Notes under the pieces: model-generated | The model's input: only the letters and a program-made list of their open reading frames with translations | What the model was told of the DNA's origin: nothing | The model's database searches: none | Made by a program: the position numbers and the translations under genes | Assembly (NCBI RefSeq): GCF_000378445.1 | Contig: NZ_KB899712.1 | Location: 1 to 64,000, forward strand | Source: Deinococcus aquatilis DSM 23025 | GTDB taxonomy: Bacteria; Deinococcota; Deinococci; Deinococcales; Deinococcaceae | Direction of reading: 5' to 3' | Length of the DNA stretch: 64,000 bases | In this document: piece by piece, positions 10,201 to 19,093 of the stretch | How the letters are laid out: each line of letters begins with the position of its first letter | Position numbering within the stretch: position 1 is the stretch's first letter

Positions 10201-12450
10201 AGCGGGGAGGCCAATATCAATGACGGCGGCGGCACCTTCGTGGTCCGCAGCGCGGGCCTGACGCTGGGGCCAAAAACCCTGCCCGCCCGTATAGAAGGCA
10301 CGCAGATCGGCGGCGACTGGCGAATTCGCGGTTTCCTGGGCGAATCCGACCTGTTCGGCGGCCTCAGCGGGGGCGAACTGTTCGGTCAGGTGACGCTGAA
10401 ATCCTTCCCGGTGGGCGCAGTCGTGGGCGCACTGGTCGGAGACAGCCCCGGCGAAGGCATCGTAACCGGCGTGGCCCGCTTCCGGGTTCCGGTGGCCGAC
10501 CCGTTGGCAGGCAGCGCCACCGTGGTGGCCGAACGAATCCGCGTGAGCGCCAGCAGCGGCGAGGGCGCAACCCGCGTCACCGAAACGCTGCTGGGTTCCG
10601 GCACGCTGGACTACGCGGCGCGGGAACTGCGGAACGTGAATATTCAGCTGGCCGGGGCCGGAACCTGGGATGTGCGCGGGGCCTTCAGCCGCTCGAACGT
10701 GGGCCTGACCGCGCAATTTACCAACACGACCTTTACCCCGGTGCTGGTGCTGGTGCCTGCCATCGCTGACCTTGACCCCAGCCTGAAAGGAACCCTGACC
10801 CTCACGGTGGCCGGAACCTACGACCGCCCACGCGGACAGGTGCGGGCCAGCAACCTGAGCGGCACTCTAGCGGGCCTGAGCCTGCAAGTGCCCACGCTGT
10901 CCGGTGATCTGCCTGATTCGGGCGCATTCACGGCCACCGGGCGCGTGCTGACCGGCGGTGTGGTGGGCAGTGACGGCACGCTGAACGCCAGCGGCCAACT
11001 GACTGTGGGCGACCTGAGCGCCACCCGCGTGCGCTTTGAAGGGCTGCTGGCTCCCCAGGCGCTCGGTGCGCTGCCCAACACCACCGTGACGCTGGCGCAG
11101 GCGACCACAGGCTGGACACTGGATGCCCAGAGCCGCAGCACCAACCCCGCGACCGGAGCCGGAAGCCTGAGTCTGACCGGGCAGATCGCGCCGCGCTGGG
11201 ATCTGGCCCTGACCGCCCGCAATTACAACCTGCCGCTGGCCGTGATCTATGCCCGCGAAAGTGCGCTGAATGCCGACCTGCGGGCCGTGGACGACGGTTC
11301 ACTGATCCGGGTCAGTGGGGCCGCCGACTTCCTGCGCCTGACCCTGGGACGTGTGGGAGCCACGACCACCATTCCTGCACCGGGCCAGAGCAGCACTGGT
11401 GGCAGCAGCGGCACCGGGCGCACCACCGACAGCTACGCCACGCCCCTGCCCGACATCTACTCCACCTTCCCGGAACCGGGCCGCGACCCCAACGCGCCCG
11501 CACCGGCCCGGCCCTTCCTGCAACGGCTGGTGCTGGAAGACATCCCGGTTCGCGCCCCCAACGGCATCCGGGTAGATGAGGCCCTGGCCCGCGCCGAATT
11601 TGGCGGGGCGCTGGTGGTGTCGGGCACGGGTGCACAGCCGCGCATCACGGGTGACATCACCTCTCAGCGGGGCAGCATCTTCCTGCGCGAAAACGAATTC
11701 GCCATCCAGAGCGGTCTGGTGAGCTTCAACGGCCAGAGCCTCTACCCGACCTTTGCCATCGTGGCAAGCGGCACGGTGCAGGCCAGCACCACCGGTCAGC
11801 GCGTCCCTGTCACGCTGGACGTGAAGGGCGAGTTCCGAACTCTTGCCGATGGAGCCAATACCCTCGATCTGACCACCGCCCTGCGCTGCACAGCCACTGC
11901 CGGAGCTTCCGGCGGCACGGCCAGCAGCGACTGCACCGACCCCAGCACCACACAGGCCTACAGCGAGGCGCAGCTCTACGCGCTGGTTGCTACAGGCGTG
12001 CCCAATCTGGAAACGCTGCCCGGCAACCTGACCGCGCTGGGGGCCAGCGCCCTGCAAACCGCGCTGAATATCTTCGTGCTGGGCGAAATCGAGCGCAACG
12101 TGGCCCGCGCCCTCGGCCTGGACGTGTTCCGCCTGACACCCAATCTCTCTACGGCAGACGGCAGCATCGGCGCGACCATCACGCTGGGATCGTACCTGAC
12201 CCGCGACCTGTATCTGCAGTACCAGATCGACCTGACGGGCGCGGGCCTGATCGACGCCACCTATTCCACGCCCGACAAGCGGTTCACCTTCAAGGTCAGC
12301 ACGCCGCTCAACGGTCTGGACCTGCAAAGCGTGCGCCCCAGTTTCAGCGCCGCCTACAACGTCAACGACCGCGCCAGCGTGAGTGTGGGCGTGCAGAACA
12401 ACCCCGAAAGCACCAAATTGAGATTCGGGGTGACCTACCGGATTCGGTAA
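1267..12450 (+). CDS. Giant TamB/DUF490-type translocation and assembly module protein
   Basis: A 3727-residue protein, about three times the size of E. coli TamB (about 1260). Residues 1-40 are polar and end in RRRR, followed by one membrane anchor (WPWVLLAVALVVLAVLTL, about 41-60). The rest is almost entirely short beta-strand repeats of the kind that form the lipid-conducting groove of TamB/AsmA/VPS13-like bridge proteins. The last 310 residues match a TamB C-terminal domain (ITSQRGSIFLRENEF, GEIERNVARALGLDVFRLTPN, TYSTPDKRFTFKVSTPLNGL). An in-frame TGA at 1261 makes the GTG at 1267 the earliest start. Expected role: anchored in the inner membrane and spanning the envelope, moving lipid or helping insert outer-membrane proteins. 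Residues about 1106-1800 are a tandem duplication (listed separately). TamB assignment is firm; the exact substrate is unknown. Confidence 0.88.
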   Translation: MTDGPEPRPSDSELAAQQSEEATPIQSPQPDELKSNRRRRWPWVLLAVALVVLAVLTLTPRLLGGLILSRLGADLQVTAEQIGGPLWSPNLSGATVNLPGIEGKAGQVSVTVAGVDIGSRTVKLNVAAQDATVNLKLRELLKGGEGGTGGGWKVVLGGLDVKNSRVNVDGEGANIPDGAFRIEQGPGGALAVRGRTTEGELNADVQVSQGAAGNIFGIDLDADARVLNHYWPGVTAGRITGRYVLNDGPLRGDLKVTDAALRVPGAKFVTVTGVNGTATHRGDDINLRLSGRGWNGPVNAVGNVDLKAQNWTVTADADPTVAGLAEALGTTGTGNLNLRVTAGGWSTVRVKAYAKGAGQVAGLPFRDAKVEYTLLTEDGNRAGQTNDLAFSVRTALAGDQAITGRWALGRAGTAQARGTLAGQPLTLAAKIDADNKLTLGGTALGGPARGTFDLKTQALNAVLNPEVSGVGARVALTGKPSDLRAAISGGKVGPFELAGTARLNAQGLTADLTSGQAAANASAGTLTLDLDREFRGTWSARNLSGAGITLGGNGKLDATGGDLTGTLTAGLPGLAAPLTGPLNLNYLKQRGTFSSNNTASGAASGPQRLTWNGDTFGLSARNLAVVGGVTVNGDLNVTTALKATGNLTARGNGFDVTATARGDTASLRGVLGAAGNRVTVLADTQLSAGFLTTARIEGADITGTVSVQDGLRFSLTTANASGRRDTARGVIDGSNWDASGRVNLAALRPLLPALTEQRLDGTLDLALAGLGGTARINASAAGAGVSGTLQRNGQQARQPITADLNVVYTNVAARLAGRVFPDVQVSGSGTYRNGTDTPQTLNAALAGDYGNLKASLTGRTGSLSFSGVTIPAQTLNLTGSVTPNLTAAGTWGNLNVTYDARTGLARVTGRQTLTAFGQTGTVQGRATWGPGSTNQTFRGAVEASGVLDQYTVALSGPWNSLNVRLTDGEGLRATGTASLPSGRYDVDLRGPIAGGTAAGGLYIDGNVTGTGTEPRGTVSVFDGAGGSARVTLRGFSDLDVQARGLTLGGQQLYGDLNARNNVLSGTIDAGPFRLTAAGGRVRAVGEFVGQSVVASGKLTLPATVSDLNVRVDGPYLSANATGSVSDLRGAVRLNAQTFGTAQARVSVPAQVFPLTASLTGARANIGGLTFLGGDWSGAANLRYVLGTAAGSTPGQLRLEGNGAQLLALPSGPVAGRVSVLPTIGGTLSADLSPALPFLPEAVRKEFVPGRLVAQISATGAALSTTGTRYLNDPLSLTAQVGWKNGVTASGTLTHPGSRLPLRYDGRDLSIDAAVLNARTLQPVLKGLTGTLTASLTVPELDFEQANGRARVNLALGGERAEGLVSLRRGQVGADLTSTLAGLNLRVRGPLYPQADAVLNVDGVQGTLTGDAAKTLNLRAKGEYEGQAVDLTATATDLTRRGQIQLTGNVAGQSIRASGNLVSGVLSGLNLRVSGPYLSADASGDLLGLRGTVRLKAQTFGPAQARVSLPAQTLPLTASVSTGRVNVGGLGYAGGQWSGAANLRYALATTPGTLQLVGSGAQLLALPSGPVAGRVTVLPTIGGTLSADLAPALPFLPEAIRKEFVPGRLVAQISATGAALTNEGTQYVGQPLGLTAKVNWKNSVTASGTLTHPGSRIPVRYDGQTLTLDRAVLDARALQPLLSGVTGTLTASLTVPELDFEQASGRAQINLALQDQRAVGAVTVQRGQLGADLTSTLAGLEVRVRGPLYPQADAVLNVDGVQGTLTGSAADTLNLRAAGVYQGRNLNLTAVAMNLTTRAASAQLTGNVSGAAVNLTLKQAAGLWRAAGSLNVPDLRTLTASNGAGGTAGNLSATIGGTLDNLTLNAAGMAAGVRFTAPASYRSGVLRLANAVATLPDLVSVRASGPVFPTLGLSAKATLEDYLPGTYTVQATGSLSKPNVNAQGKLQNAPTGLQAEGSRVTARLLGQDYRLTFVGEPLAGFVRGQLGAEIQGQSTPGGLLDSRLALNTTYLGRDGLRVALNGATGWNARRGWLGTLQARGPLNTSSDLNATLNGSGPLNLAATLRTPFNGQPRSARVTGTLPADLPRRPGGTLELAALDVGALWGRAGQLALTGQATLGGGTWNKLAAQFAGRVEDSAGELTGDLGATYRAGDVSVRLAGPRVSGGAVLVGGKYDLTLRAEPLRLARLLPVNLNMDALTFGGTVTAAGSLAGGPSKVTLRNLALKGEQGGIRGSGIGPFSLYGSASYVWQPGGQNVLEAALDGSLRGGVLQARGQLPAGVQVTARNIDARTLGAGVLGAALKLSGDLTNPAVSGQISTLADAFSARVILSGRALSLKANARADLKGSAAGTLYAEASGLNLTAGAAGLEGVRARVYGNASSGQTSARLDLNGVWPALAGTVNATVGGISVGGVAQPLTLTGDGRGGYALNSGELGAGTVTLTRTQGLIPALAGTLRLTPLPLVGGTGTATADVTLGGTLTAPTLAATLSTRAATLSGVTLADTTGSFSGTLSNLSGTLAQAGATVATLNGQTVNLTGLTASVAGASVKATGTAALNGTADLNLVSSGALEGNLKATYRARALSLDGTLAAQGVTAALNLDADPFTGWHGTARLSGGPAGVLTQPANLTLSGPFAHPLATGDAGLLGAGARIVASSTGVQVRLVNGPGATANGAVEVRPDAAGEWKWLGATSLTRPELSLSVTPSGPLTDPNLLLSVRRGEWRASGTASLRAADLNISDGLKDGRITWTDQTVRADLPGLDLSRLGIRLGAAGGAGDTALTGRVTAQGAVNTGTRNGQLTLNIQDVNTDYELPYLGLKVNGDLAATVDLIAGRPTVQASATLPAGTLTLNAQQTSTSWTGRLTGSLAEDGGQLALNVGADAAGLTGNVTLTRFPLSGAGQSVRVDGTVALGGQTFNANLTAANEMGEARVIGSGGLADVVPALSSVLAVRPTEEGYNLRATLDAVELRELNIAPALSGRVSGEANINDGGGTFVVRSAGLTLGPKTLPARIEGTQIGGDWRIRGFLGESDLFGGLSGGELFGQVTLKSFPVGAVVGALVGDSPGEGIVTGVARFRVPVADPLAGSATVVAERIRVSASSGEGATRVTETLLGSGTLDYAARELRNVNIQLAGAGTWDVRGAFSRSNVGLTAQFTNTTFTPVLVLVPAIADLDPSLKGTLTLTVAGTYDRPRGQVRASNLSGTLAGLSLQVPTLSGDLPDSGAFTATGRVLTGGVVGSDGTLNASGQLTVGDLSATRVRFEGLLAPQALGALPNTTVTLAQATTGWTLDAQSRSTNPATGAGSLSLTGQIAPRWDLALTARNYNLPLAVIYARESALNADLRAVDDGSLIRVSGAADFLRLTLGRVGATTTIPAPGQSSTGGSSGTGRTTDSYATPLPDIYSTFPEPGRDPNAPAPARPFLQRLVLEDIPVRAPNGIRVDEALARAEFGGALVVSGTGAQPRITGDITSQRGSIFLRENEFAIQSGLVSFNGQSLYPTFAIVASGTVQASTTGQRVPVTLDVKGEFRTLADGANTLDLTTALRCTATAGASGGTASSDCTDPSTTQAYSEAQLYALVATGVPNLETLPGNLTALGASALQTALNIFVLGEIERNVARALGLDVFRLTPNLSTADGSIGATITLGSYLTRDLYLQYQIDLTGAGLIDATYSTPDKRFTFKVSTPLNGLDLQSVRPSFSAAYNVNDRASVSVGVQNNPESTKLRFGVTYRIR
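4582..6640 (+). repeat. Internal tandem duplication (period 1083 bp, 361 codons) in the TamB-like gene
   Basis: Two adjacent units align along their whole length with a shift of 1083 bp. For example GPYLSA ends at 4620 and again at 5703, and RGPLYPQADAVLNVDGVQGT and SRLPLRYDG/SRIPVRYDG occur in both. Identity is high at DNA level in blocks and diverged between them, and the reading frame is kept. The second unit ends near 6640, where weaker similarity appears to fade. Confidence 0.9.
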
Positions 12451-12497
12451 AGAAGAAAGTAGGACGGCATTCCCTCACCACTCAAGCCGTTTTGCAA

Positions 12498-12545
12498 AGA
12501 GTCGCCCGAAAGGTTATTACCTGGGCGGCTCTCTTCGTTGTTTCC
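12498..12545 (+). terminator. Terminator of the TamB-like gene
   Basis: AGAGTCGCCC (12498-12507) pairs with GGGCGGCTCT (12523-12532) with one G-T wobble; an inner AGGT/ACCT helix extends it. CTTCGTTGTTTC follows. Confidence 0.75.
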
Positions 12546-12617
12546 GCACGCACTCACCACAGGGCAGCTTGTGGCTGTCAGATCCCGTGTTCGTCAGATG
12601 CCGCTAGACTCCCCTGT

Positions 12618-13625
<1,008 letters not shown>

Positions 13626-13628
13626 AAC

Positions 13629-13656
13629 GTCAGTGGTGAGTGGGGAGTAGTCAGTG
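13629..13656 (+). repeat. Heptad-repeat tract
   Basis: Four back-to-back 7-mers beginning GTCAGTG GTGAGTG, ending in GAAAAAG, 4 nt after the esterase stop codon. Member of the window-wide family discussed in the findings. Confidence 0.7.
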
Positions 13657-13750
13657 GAAAAAGATGGAAGGGCAAAAGATTAGTTCCTCACCAGCCCAGA
13701 GCCATCCAACTCACCCGCCGCACCCCGGCCACGCGGCATAGTCAGAGCCG

Positions 13751-14818
<1,068 letters not shown>

Positions 14819-14841
14819 GGGCAGAACGAAGGGAAAGCAGG

Positions 14842-14869
14842 GATCATAGATTGTGGATCGTGGGAAAAG
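14842..14869 (+). repeat. Heptad-repeat tract
   Basis: 7-mers GATCATA, GATTGTG, GATCGTG then GGAAAAG, between the peptidase stop and its terminator. Confidence 0.65.
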
Positions 14870-14870
14870 C

Positions 14871-14908
14871 GGAAGGCCAGTCGGAATGAATCGACTGGCC
14901 TTCCGTTT
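14871..14908. terminator. Bidirectional terminator
   Basis: A perfect 13-bp stem (14871-14883 with 14892-14904, arms GGAAGGCCAGTCG and its complement) with an 8-nt loop. GTTT follows on the plus strand and GCTTTTCCC on the minus strand, so it can end both the peptidase gene and, further away, the minus-strand gene at 14995. Confidence 0.85.
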
Positions 14909-14994
14909 AGGGTTGTTGTGGATGAAACGGGATTCTAAGTCTAGCTGCCGAAACCTGTACAGCTTTTAACCACACTCCACGTTCCAGCCCTGTT

Positions 14995-15444
14995 TTACCG
15001 ACTGATGCTGGCGCGGGGTTCCAGTGCGTAGAACGACACCAGAGCCACCAGCGTGCCCACCCAACCGGGAGCGCTGCCCAACGAGAGTTCAAAGTTGCGG
15101 CCCAGCACCGTGCTGCCCAGCTGACCGACGAGTTGATCGCCGTTTTGCTGCGCCACCACGTTCCAGCCCACGATGGGTTCACCCATGTAGCCGGTTACGC
15201 GGTCTACGCCGCGCAGCGTGAGTTTCTGCGAGCCGACGTTGCCTTTCAGTTCGCCGTCCTGCAACTCGATCTTGAACGGGTCTGCGCCGACAGTGCCCTG
15301 TACGCCGCGTTCCGTGATTTCGAGGTCGATGTCTTTGCCGTGGAGCTTGCCACCTGCGCGGCCTGTGATGCGGTCACCGTCGATGACGCAGCGGATGTCG
15401 TATCCGTCTGCGCCGCCCAGACGACCCTTGATGAGATCTTCCAT
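14995..15444 (-). CDS. Conserved-looking beta-rich hypothetical protein
   Basis: 149 residues, no signal peptide at the N terminus. The body is made of alternating short strands with many Gly-Asp turns (GRLGGADGYDIRCVIDGDRITGRAGG), looking like a repeated beta-meander. The C terminus is more hydrophobic (GWVGTLVALVSFYALEP) and could touch the membrane. I do not recognise the family. TATACT (15452-15457) lies 7 nt before the ATG, so expression is probably leaderless. Confidence 0.7.
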   Translation of the reverse strand: MEDLIKGRLGGADGYDIRCVIDGDRITGRAGGKLHGKDIDLEITERGVQGTVGADPFKIELQDGELKGNVGSQKLTLRGVDRVTGYMGEPIVGWNVVAQQNGDQLVGQLGSTVLGRNFELSLGSAPGWVGTLVALVSFYALEPRASISR

Positions 15445-15598
15445 GCGGCGAAGTATAGCGGGGCCGGACGTGTTAAGGATGCGGGTTATCCGACCACCGC
15501 TCAGATACAGACGATTCTCCCAGCCAGGGCCACCGTTCTGGACGCATCAGAGGGCACTTTTGACTGGGTACTTTCAGAGGCCAACAAATCTGGCTGGA

Positions 15599-17776
15599 TC
15601 AGGTAGGTACAGGCTCTGGCCGAGGCTGTTTGCCCCCACTGACCAGGCCCAACCGCTCGAAGTAGGCGCGGCGGGTCAGCAGCGGGCCGCCCTCACCCAG
15701 CCGCACCCGGCCCACATTCCAGCGCTCGAACAGGATTCGGAGGGAGGCTCCCAGCAGCGCCGCGCCGTACCACGCAGGCACGTCGGTGGCCGACACGCTC
15801 CAGCGCAGGCATTCACCGTCCCAGGCCAGATGCGGGCAGGTCTCATCGTGCGCCGCCCAGAACATGCCGCCTCGCCTCAGGGGTTCGTCTTCCTCTGGCC
15901 CCCATTCCCCCAATTTCTGGCCCCGCACCGTCAGCGGCGGTTCGCGCACCTGCACGTCGTAGTTGGGTGCGGCAAAGGCTTCGGCGTACAGGTCGTACAG
16001 ATGGTGCTGCAAGGTATGCGTTTGCGCCCGCAGCCGCGCTTCTTCCCGGCCAGTCAGTGCGCCCGTGGCATTCAGGCTGGCGCGGGCCTCCAGAAGCTGG
16101 TTTTCTACAGCCACCAAGCGCTGCCGGGGCGTGGGCAGGGGCGGCGGGGGTGGCGGATCGCCCGTCAGCGAGCGGGCCGGGTCGAGGTACTCGCTGCCCT
16201 TCCAGCCGGAAGACGCCCAGCCTGTGACCTCGCGCAGAGCCGCGTCCTCGATGACCCACAGCCGATTGGCGACCTCGCGGGCAAAGCGGCGGTCATGCGT
16301 GACGATCACGACTGCGCCGCCGTACGCCTGTACCGCCACTTCCAGAGCTTGCAGGGCTTCCACGTCCAGATGGTTGGTGGGTTCGTCCAGCAGCAGCAGA
16401 TCGGCCCGCAGACTGCTGACCAGCGCCAGCCCCGCTCGCGCCCGCTCGCCGCCCGACAGCACTTCGGGCAATTTGGGCCAGTCAGCAGCCGTAAAGCCCG
16501 CGCCACCCAGCAGGGCTTTGGCCCGCCCGCCAAAGCGCCGCTCGAACTGGGCACGCAGGCCCTCGCCGGGGTTCAGGCCGTGCCAGAGTTGATCCAGATA
16601 AGCCACCGATACGCCGCCCGCCACGCGCAATACAGGTTCCGGCTGGCCCAAACGGGGCGGGTCGGCGTGCAGGATTCCGGCCAGCAGCCCCAGCAGGGTG
16701 CTTTTGCCCGTGCCGTTGGCTCCCATCAGGGCCACACGGTCTCCCTGACGCAGCTTGAAGGCGGCTTCCCGCAAAATTGGATGATTGGCGGGATGCTCCG
16801 CATAGGTTTTATTCAGGTGCTCACCCCAGGCCACCAGCGGGGCGCGGGCACTTCCGGCCAGCAGACGCATTCGGAGCTGGCGTTCGGGCAGCGGCGCTTC
16901 GGCCAGAGGCAGGCGCTGGGCACGGTTTTTGAGGGGGCGGGAGCGGCGGCCCCATACGTACAGCCGTTCGGCGCTGCCCTCCAGACGGGCGGCTTCCTGC
17001 TGGCCCAGACGGGCGGCGCGGGTCTGGGTGCGGCGTTCCAGTTCGCGCTGGGCCTGGGCGCGGGAATAGCCGCCAGCATATTCGCGGGCTTCTCCGGCCT
17101 CCAGCCACAGGCTGCGGCCCGCCACCGCGTCCAGAAAATCGCGGTCATGGCTGGTCAGGATCACGCCGCCGCCGAAGTCGCGCAGCCAGCCTTCCAGCCA
17201 TTCGCGCATCCGAATATCGAGGTGGTTGGTGGGTTCGTCCAGCAGCAGCAGATCGGGTTCGCGGGCCAGCGCGAGGGCCAAGGCCAGCCGGGTACGCTCG
17301 CCGCCCGACAACGACGCCGCCTCTCGCCCCAGAAAGCGGGTAAGGTCGAGCACGCCCAGAATCCGGGCCATCCGCGAGGGCCAAGCGTAGGCCTGAAGAT
17401 CGTCCAGACGGGCGTGCAGGGCCGTCCATGCGCTCAGGGTTTCGGGGTCGCCCAGATGGGCTTCCAGCGTCAGCAATTCGGTTTCCAGTTCGCGGTAAGG
17501 GTGCGCGGCGGCCACCAGATCGCGCACCCGTACGCCTTCCGCATAGGCATGATGCTGGGCCAACACCGCCACCCGCAGCCCCTCTGAGCGCCAGATCTCG
17601 CCCTCATCAGGGATCAGTTCTCCGGTCAGCACGCGCAGCAGCGAAGTTTTGCCCGCGCCGTTGCGCCCCAACAGCGCCACCCGCTCCCCCTCCTGCACAT
17701 TCAAGCTGATGCCCGACAGCACCGACCGCTCTCCGAAAGCGAGAGAAATGGATTCGGCGGTGAGCAGCGTAGCCAT
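15599..17776 (-). CDS. ABC-F family ATPase with long C-terminal extension
   Basis: 725 residues. Two ABC domains and no membrane segments, as in ribosome-acting ABC-F proteins. Domain 1 has Walker A GRNGAGKTS (about 37) and signature LSGGERTRLALAL with DEPTNHLD (about 160-190); domain 2 has GANGTGKST (about 345) and LSGGERARAGLAL with DEPTNHLD (about 440-475). From about 535 there is a proline run (GDPPPPPPLPTP), a helical stretch resembling the ABC-F C-terminal coiled coil, and then a final 120 residues I do not recognise, with FWAAHDETCPHLAWDGECLRW. Family members are usually 530-650 long. It is likely to act on the ribosomal E site; the extension's role is unknown. Confidence 0.88.
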   Translation of the reverse strand: MATLLTAESISLAFGERSVLSGISLNVQEGERVALLGRNGAGKTSLLRVLTGELIPDEGEIWRSEGLRVAVLAQHHAYAEGVRVRDLVAAAHPYRELETELLTLEAHLGDPETLSAWTALHARLDDLQAYAWPSRMARILGVLDLTRFLGREAASLSGGERTRLALALALAREPDLLLLDEPTNHLDIRMREWLEGWLRDFGGGVILTSHDRDFLDAVAGRSLWLEAGEAREYAGGYSRAQAQRELERRTQTRAARLGQQEAARLEGSAERLYVWGRRSRPLKNRAQRLPLAEAPLPERQLRMRLLAGSARAPLVAWGEHLNKTYAEHPANHPILREAAFKLRQGDRVALMGANGTGKSTLLGLLAGILHADPPRLGQPEPVLRVAGGVSVAYLDQLWHGLNPGEGLRAQFERRFGGRAKALLGGAGFTAADWPKLPEVLSGGERARAGLALVSSLRADLLLLDEPTNHLDVEALQALEVAVQAYGGAVVIVTHDRRFAREVANRLWVIEDAALREVTGWASSGWKGSEYLDPARSLTGDPPPPPPLPTPRQRLVAVENQLLEARASLNATGALTGREEARLRAQTHTLQHHLYDLYAEAFAAPNYDVQVREPPLTVRGQKLGEWGPEEDEPLRRGGMFWAAHDETCPHLAWDGECLRWSVSATDVPAWYGAALLGASLRILFERWNVGRVRLGEGGPLLTRRAYFERLGLVSGGKQPRPEPVPT

Positions 17777-17834
17777 GCAGCACAGAGGCTAGCAGAGCGG
17801 GGGCGGGGGCGAATGCGCCACAAGGCCCAGATGG

Positions 17835-17869
17835 GGTGTGGGAGGTGGGTTGTGGGGAGTAGGAAAAGA
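17835..17869 (+). repeat. Heptad-repeat tract
   Basis: 7-mers GGTGTGG, GAGGTGG, GTTGTGG, GGAGTAG then GAAAAGA, in the divergent gap between the ABC-F and rhodanese genes. Confidence 0.65.
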
Positions 17870-17992
17870 GTGGTGGCCGATTGGACTCACCTCCAGGCAC
17901 GTACAGGCGGGCAGGCACAGAGAAGGCAGGCAGGCAAGAAACCCGTCAGCATCCGCATTTGCCCCGGCCTCTGACCGCCTATACTGCGGCCC

Positions 17993-18928
17993 GTGATGGC
18001 CGCGCCCGCCCCTGTAACTGCAACATCCCCGTCAGAGAACCACCCCGAAGCAAGCCCCGCTTGGGTCGTGGCGGCCCTCTACCAGTTCCGGGCCGTGCCC
18101 GACGCCGCCGCGCTGCGTGAGCATCTGCTGGAAATTGCCACGCGCCTGAACCTGTGCGGCACGCTGATCGTTGCGCCCGAGGGCATCAACGGCACTCTGG
18201 CCGGATCGCGGGAAGCGGTGACGCAGTGGCACGCGGCCCTGATCGCCGCCGGATTTACGGGCATGGAATACAAGGAATCGGCCAGCGCCGAGCAGCCCTT
18301 CAAACGCCTGAAAGTGCGGCTGAAGCGCGAAATTGTGACGATGGGCGTGCCCGTACTGCCTCCTGAAGAAGCGGGCCAATACGTGACGCCCGCCGAATGG
18401 AACGCCCTGCTGCAAGACCCCGATGTGCTGGTCATAGACACGCGTAACCGCTATGAGGTCAAGGCAGGCACCTTTCAGGGCGCGGTGAACCCTGAAATAG
18501 ACAGCTTCCGCGAGTTTCCGGCGTGGGCCGAGGAGCAGTTGCGGGGGCAGGAGGGCAAAAAAATCGCCATGTTCTGCACGGGCGGTATCCGCTGCGAAAA
18601 AAGCACCAGCCTGCTGCGTCAGCGCGGCTTTACGGATGTGCTGCATTTGCAGGGCGGCATCCTCAAATATCTGGAAGAAGTGCCCGCCGACCAGAGCCGC
18701 TGGAACGGCGAATGCTTTGTTTTTGATGGCCGCGTGACCGTGGGGCACGGTCTGGAGGTCGGCGGGGGCGAACTGTGCCATAGCTGCGGCTGGCCCCTGA
18801 CCGCGCAGGAAACCGGGCACGCCCACTTTGAACGCGGCGTGAGTTGCGAGCATTGCCACGCCCAGACCACCGACAAGCAAAAGGCCCAGTTTCGGGAGCG
18901 GCAACGGCAGGTGTACGAGCGGGAGTAA
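17993..18928 (+). CDS. trhO: tRNA 5-hydroxyuridine synthesis rhodanese, TrhO/YceA type
   Basis: 311 residues. An N-terminal acylphosphatase-like domain (LYQFRAVPDAAALREHLLEIATRLNLCGTLIVAPEGINGTLAG) precedes a rhodanese domain whose active-site loop is CTGGIRCEKS, followed by LLRQRGFTDVLHLQGGILKYLEE. This order and these motifs are those of the UPF0176/TrhO family, which hydroxylates U34 of certain tRNAs. A C-terminal tail adds two CxxC pairs (CHSCG, CEHCH) that could bind zinc. GTG 17993 and ATG 17996 are both possible starts; TATACT (17980-17985) sits 7 nt upstream of the GTG, so translation is likely leaderless. Confidence 0.9.
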   Translation: MMAAPAPVTATSPSENHPEASPAWVVAALYQFRAVPDAAALREHLLEIATRLNLCGTLIVAPEGINGTLAGSREAVTQWHAALIAAGFTGMEYKESASAEQPFKRLKVRLKREIVTMGVPVLPPEEAGQYVTPAEWNALLQDPDVLVIDTRNRYEVKAGTFQGAVNPEIDSFREFPAWAEEQLRGQEGKKIAMFCTGGIRCEKSTSLLRQRGFTDVLHLQGGILKYLEEVPADQSRWNGECFVFDGRVTVGHGLEVGGGELCHSCGWPLTAQETGHAHFERGVSCEHCHAQTTDKQKAQFRERQRQVYERE

Positions 18929-18931
18929 GAC

Positions 18932-19033
18932 AACCCCCCAGTCGGCTTCGCCGCCAGCCCCCCTTAAGGGGAGCGCAAAAGATGTTGTGTCCTCCCATTA
19001 AGGGGGGGCGTTGCGCCAGCAACGGGGGGGTTC
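18932..19033 (+). repeat. Dispersed palindromic repeat, copy 1
   Basis: About 102 bp from AACCCCCCAGTCGGC to GCAACGGGGGGGTT, with the inner palindromes CCCCTTAAGGGG and CGTTGCGCCAGCAACG. Full-span copies or fragments recur at 26359, 40979, 49888 and 54227. It sits just after trhO. Confidence 0.85.
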
Positions 19034-19044
19034 ACTAATCCAAC

Positions 19045-19082
19045 AAAAAAGCCCGCCCACACCGTTACAGATGTGAGCGGGC
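19045..19082 (-). terminator. Terminator of hsp20
   Basis: An 11-bp stem on the minus strand (GCCCGCTCACA at 19082-19072 with TGTGGGCGGGC at 19061-19051) is followed by TTTTTT. It is 12 nt past the hsp20 stop codon. Confidence 0.85.
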
Positions 19083-19093
19083 CTCGTCAGGGC

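Noticed and set aside
8626..10716. A 696-residue minus-strand frame inside the same gene
   Set aside because: Shadow frame with the same Gly/Gln/His-rich composition and no start signal.
15218..17587. A 789-residue plus-strand frame opposite the ABC-F gene
   Set aside because: Shadow of an unmistakable ABC-F protein with Walker and signature motifs.
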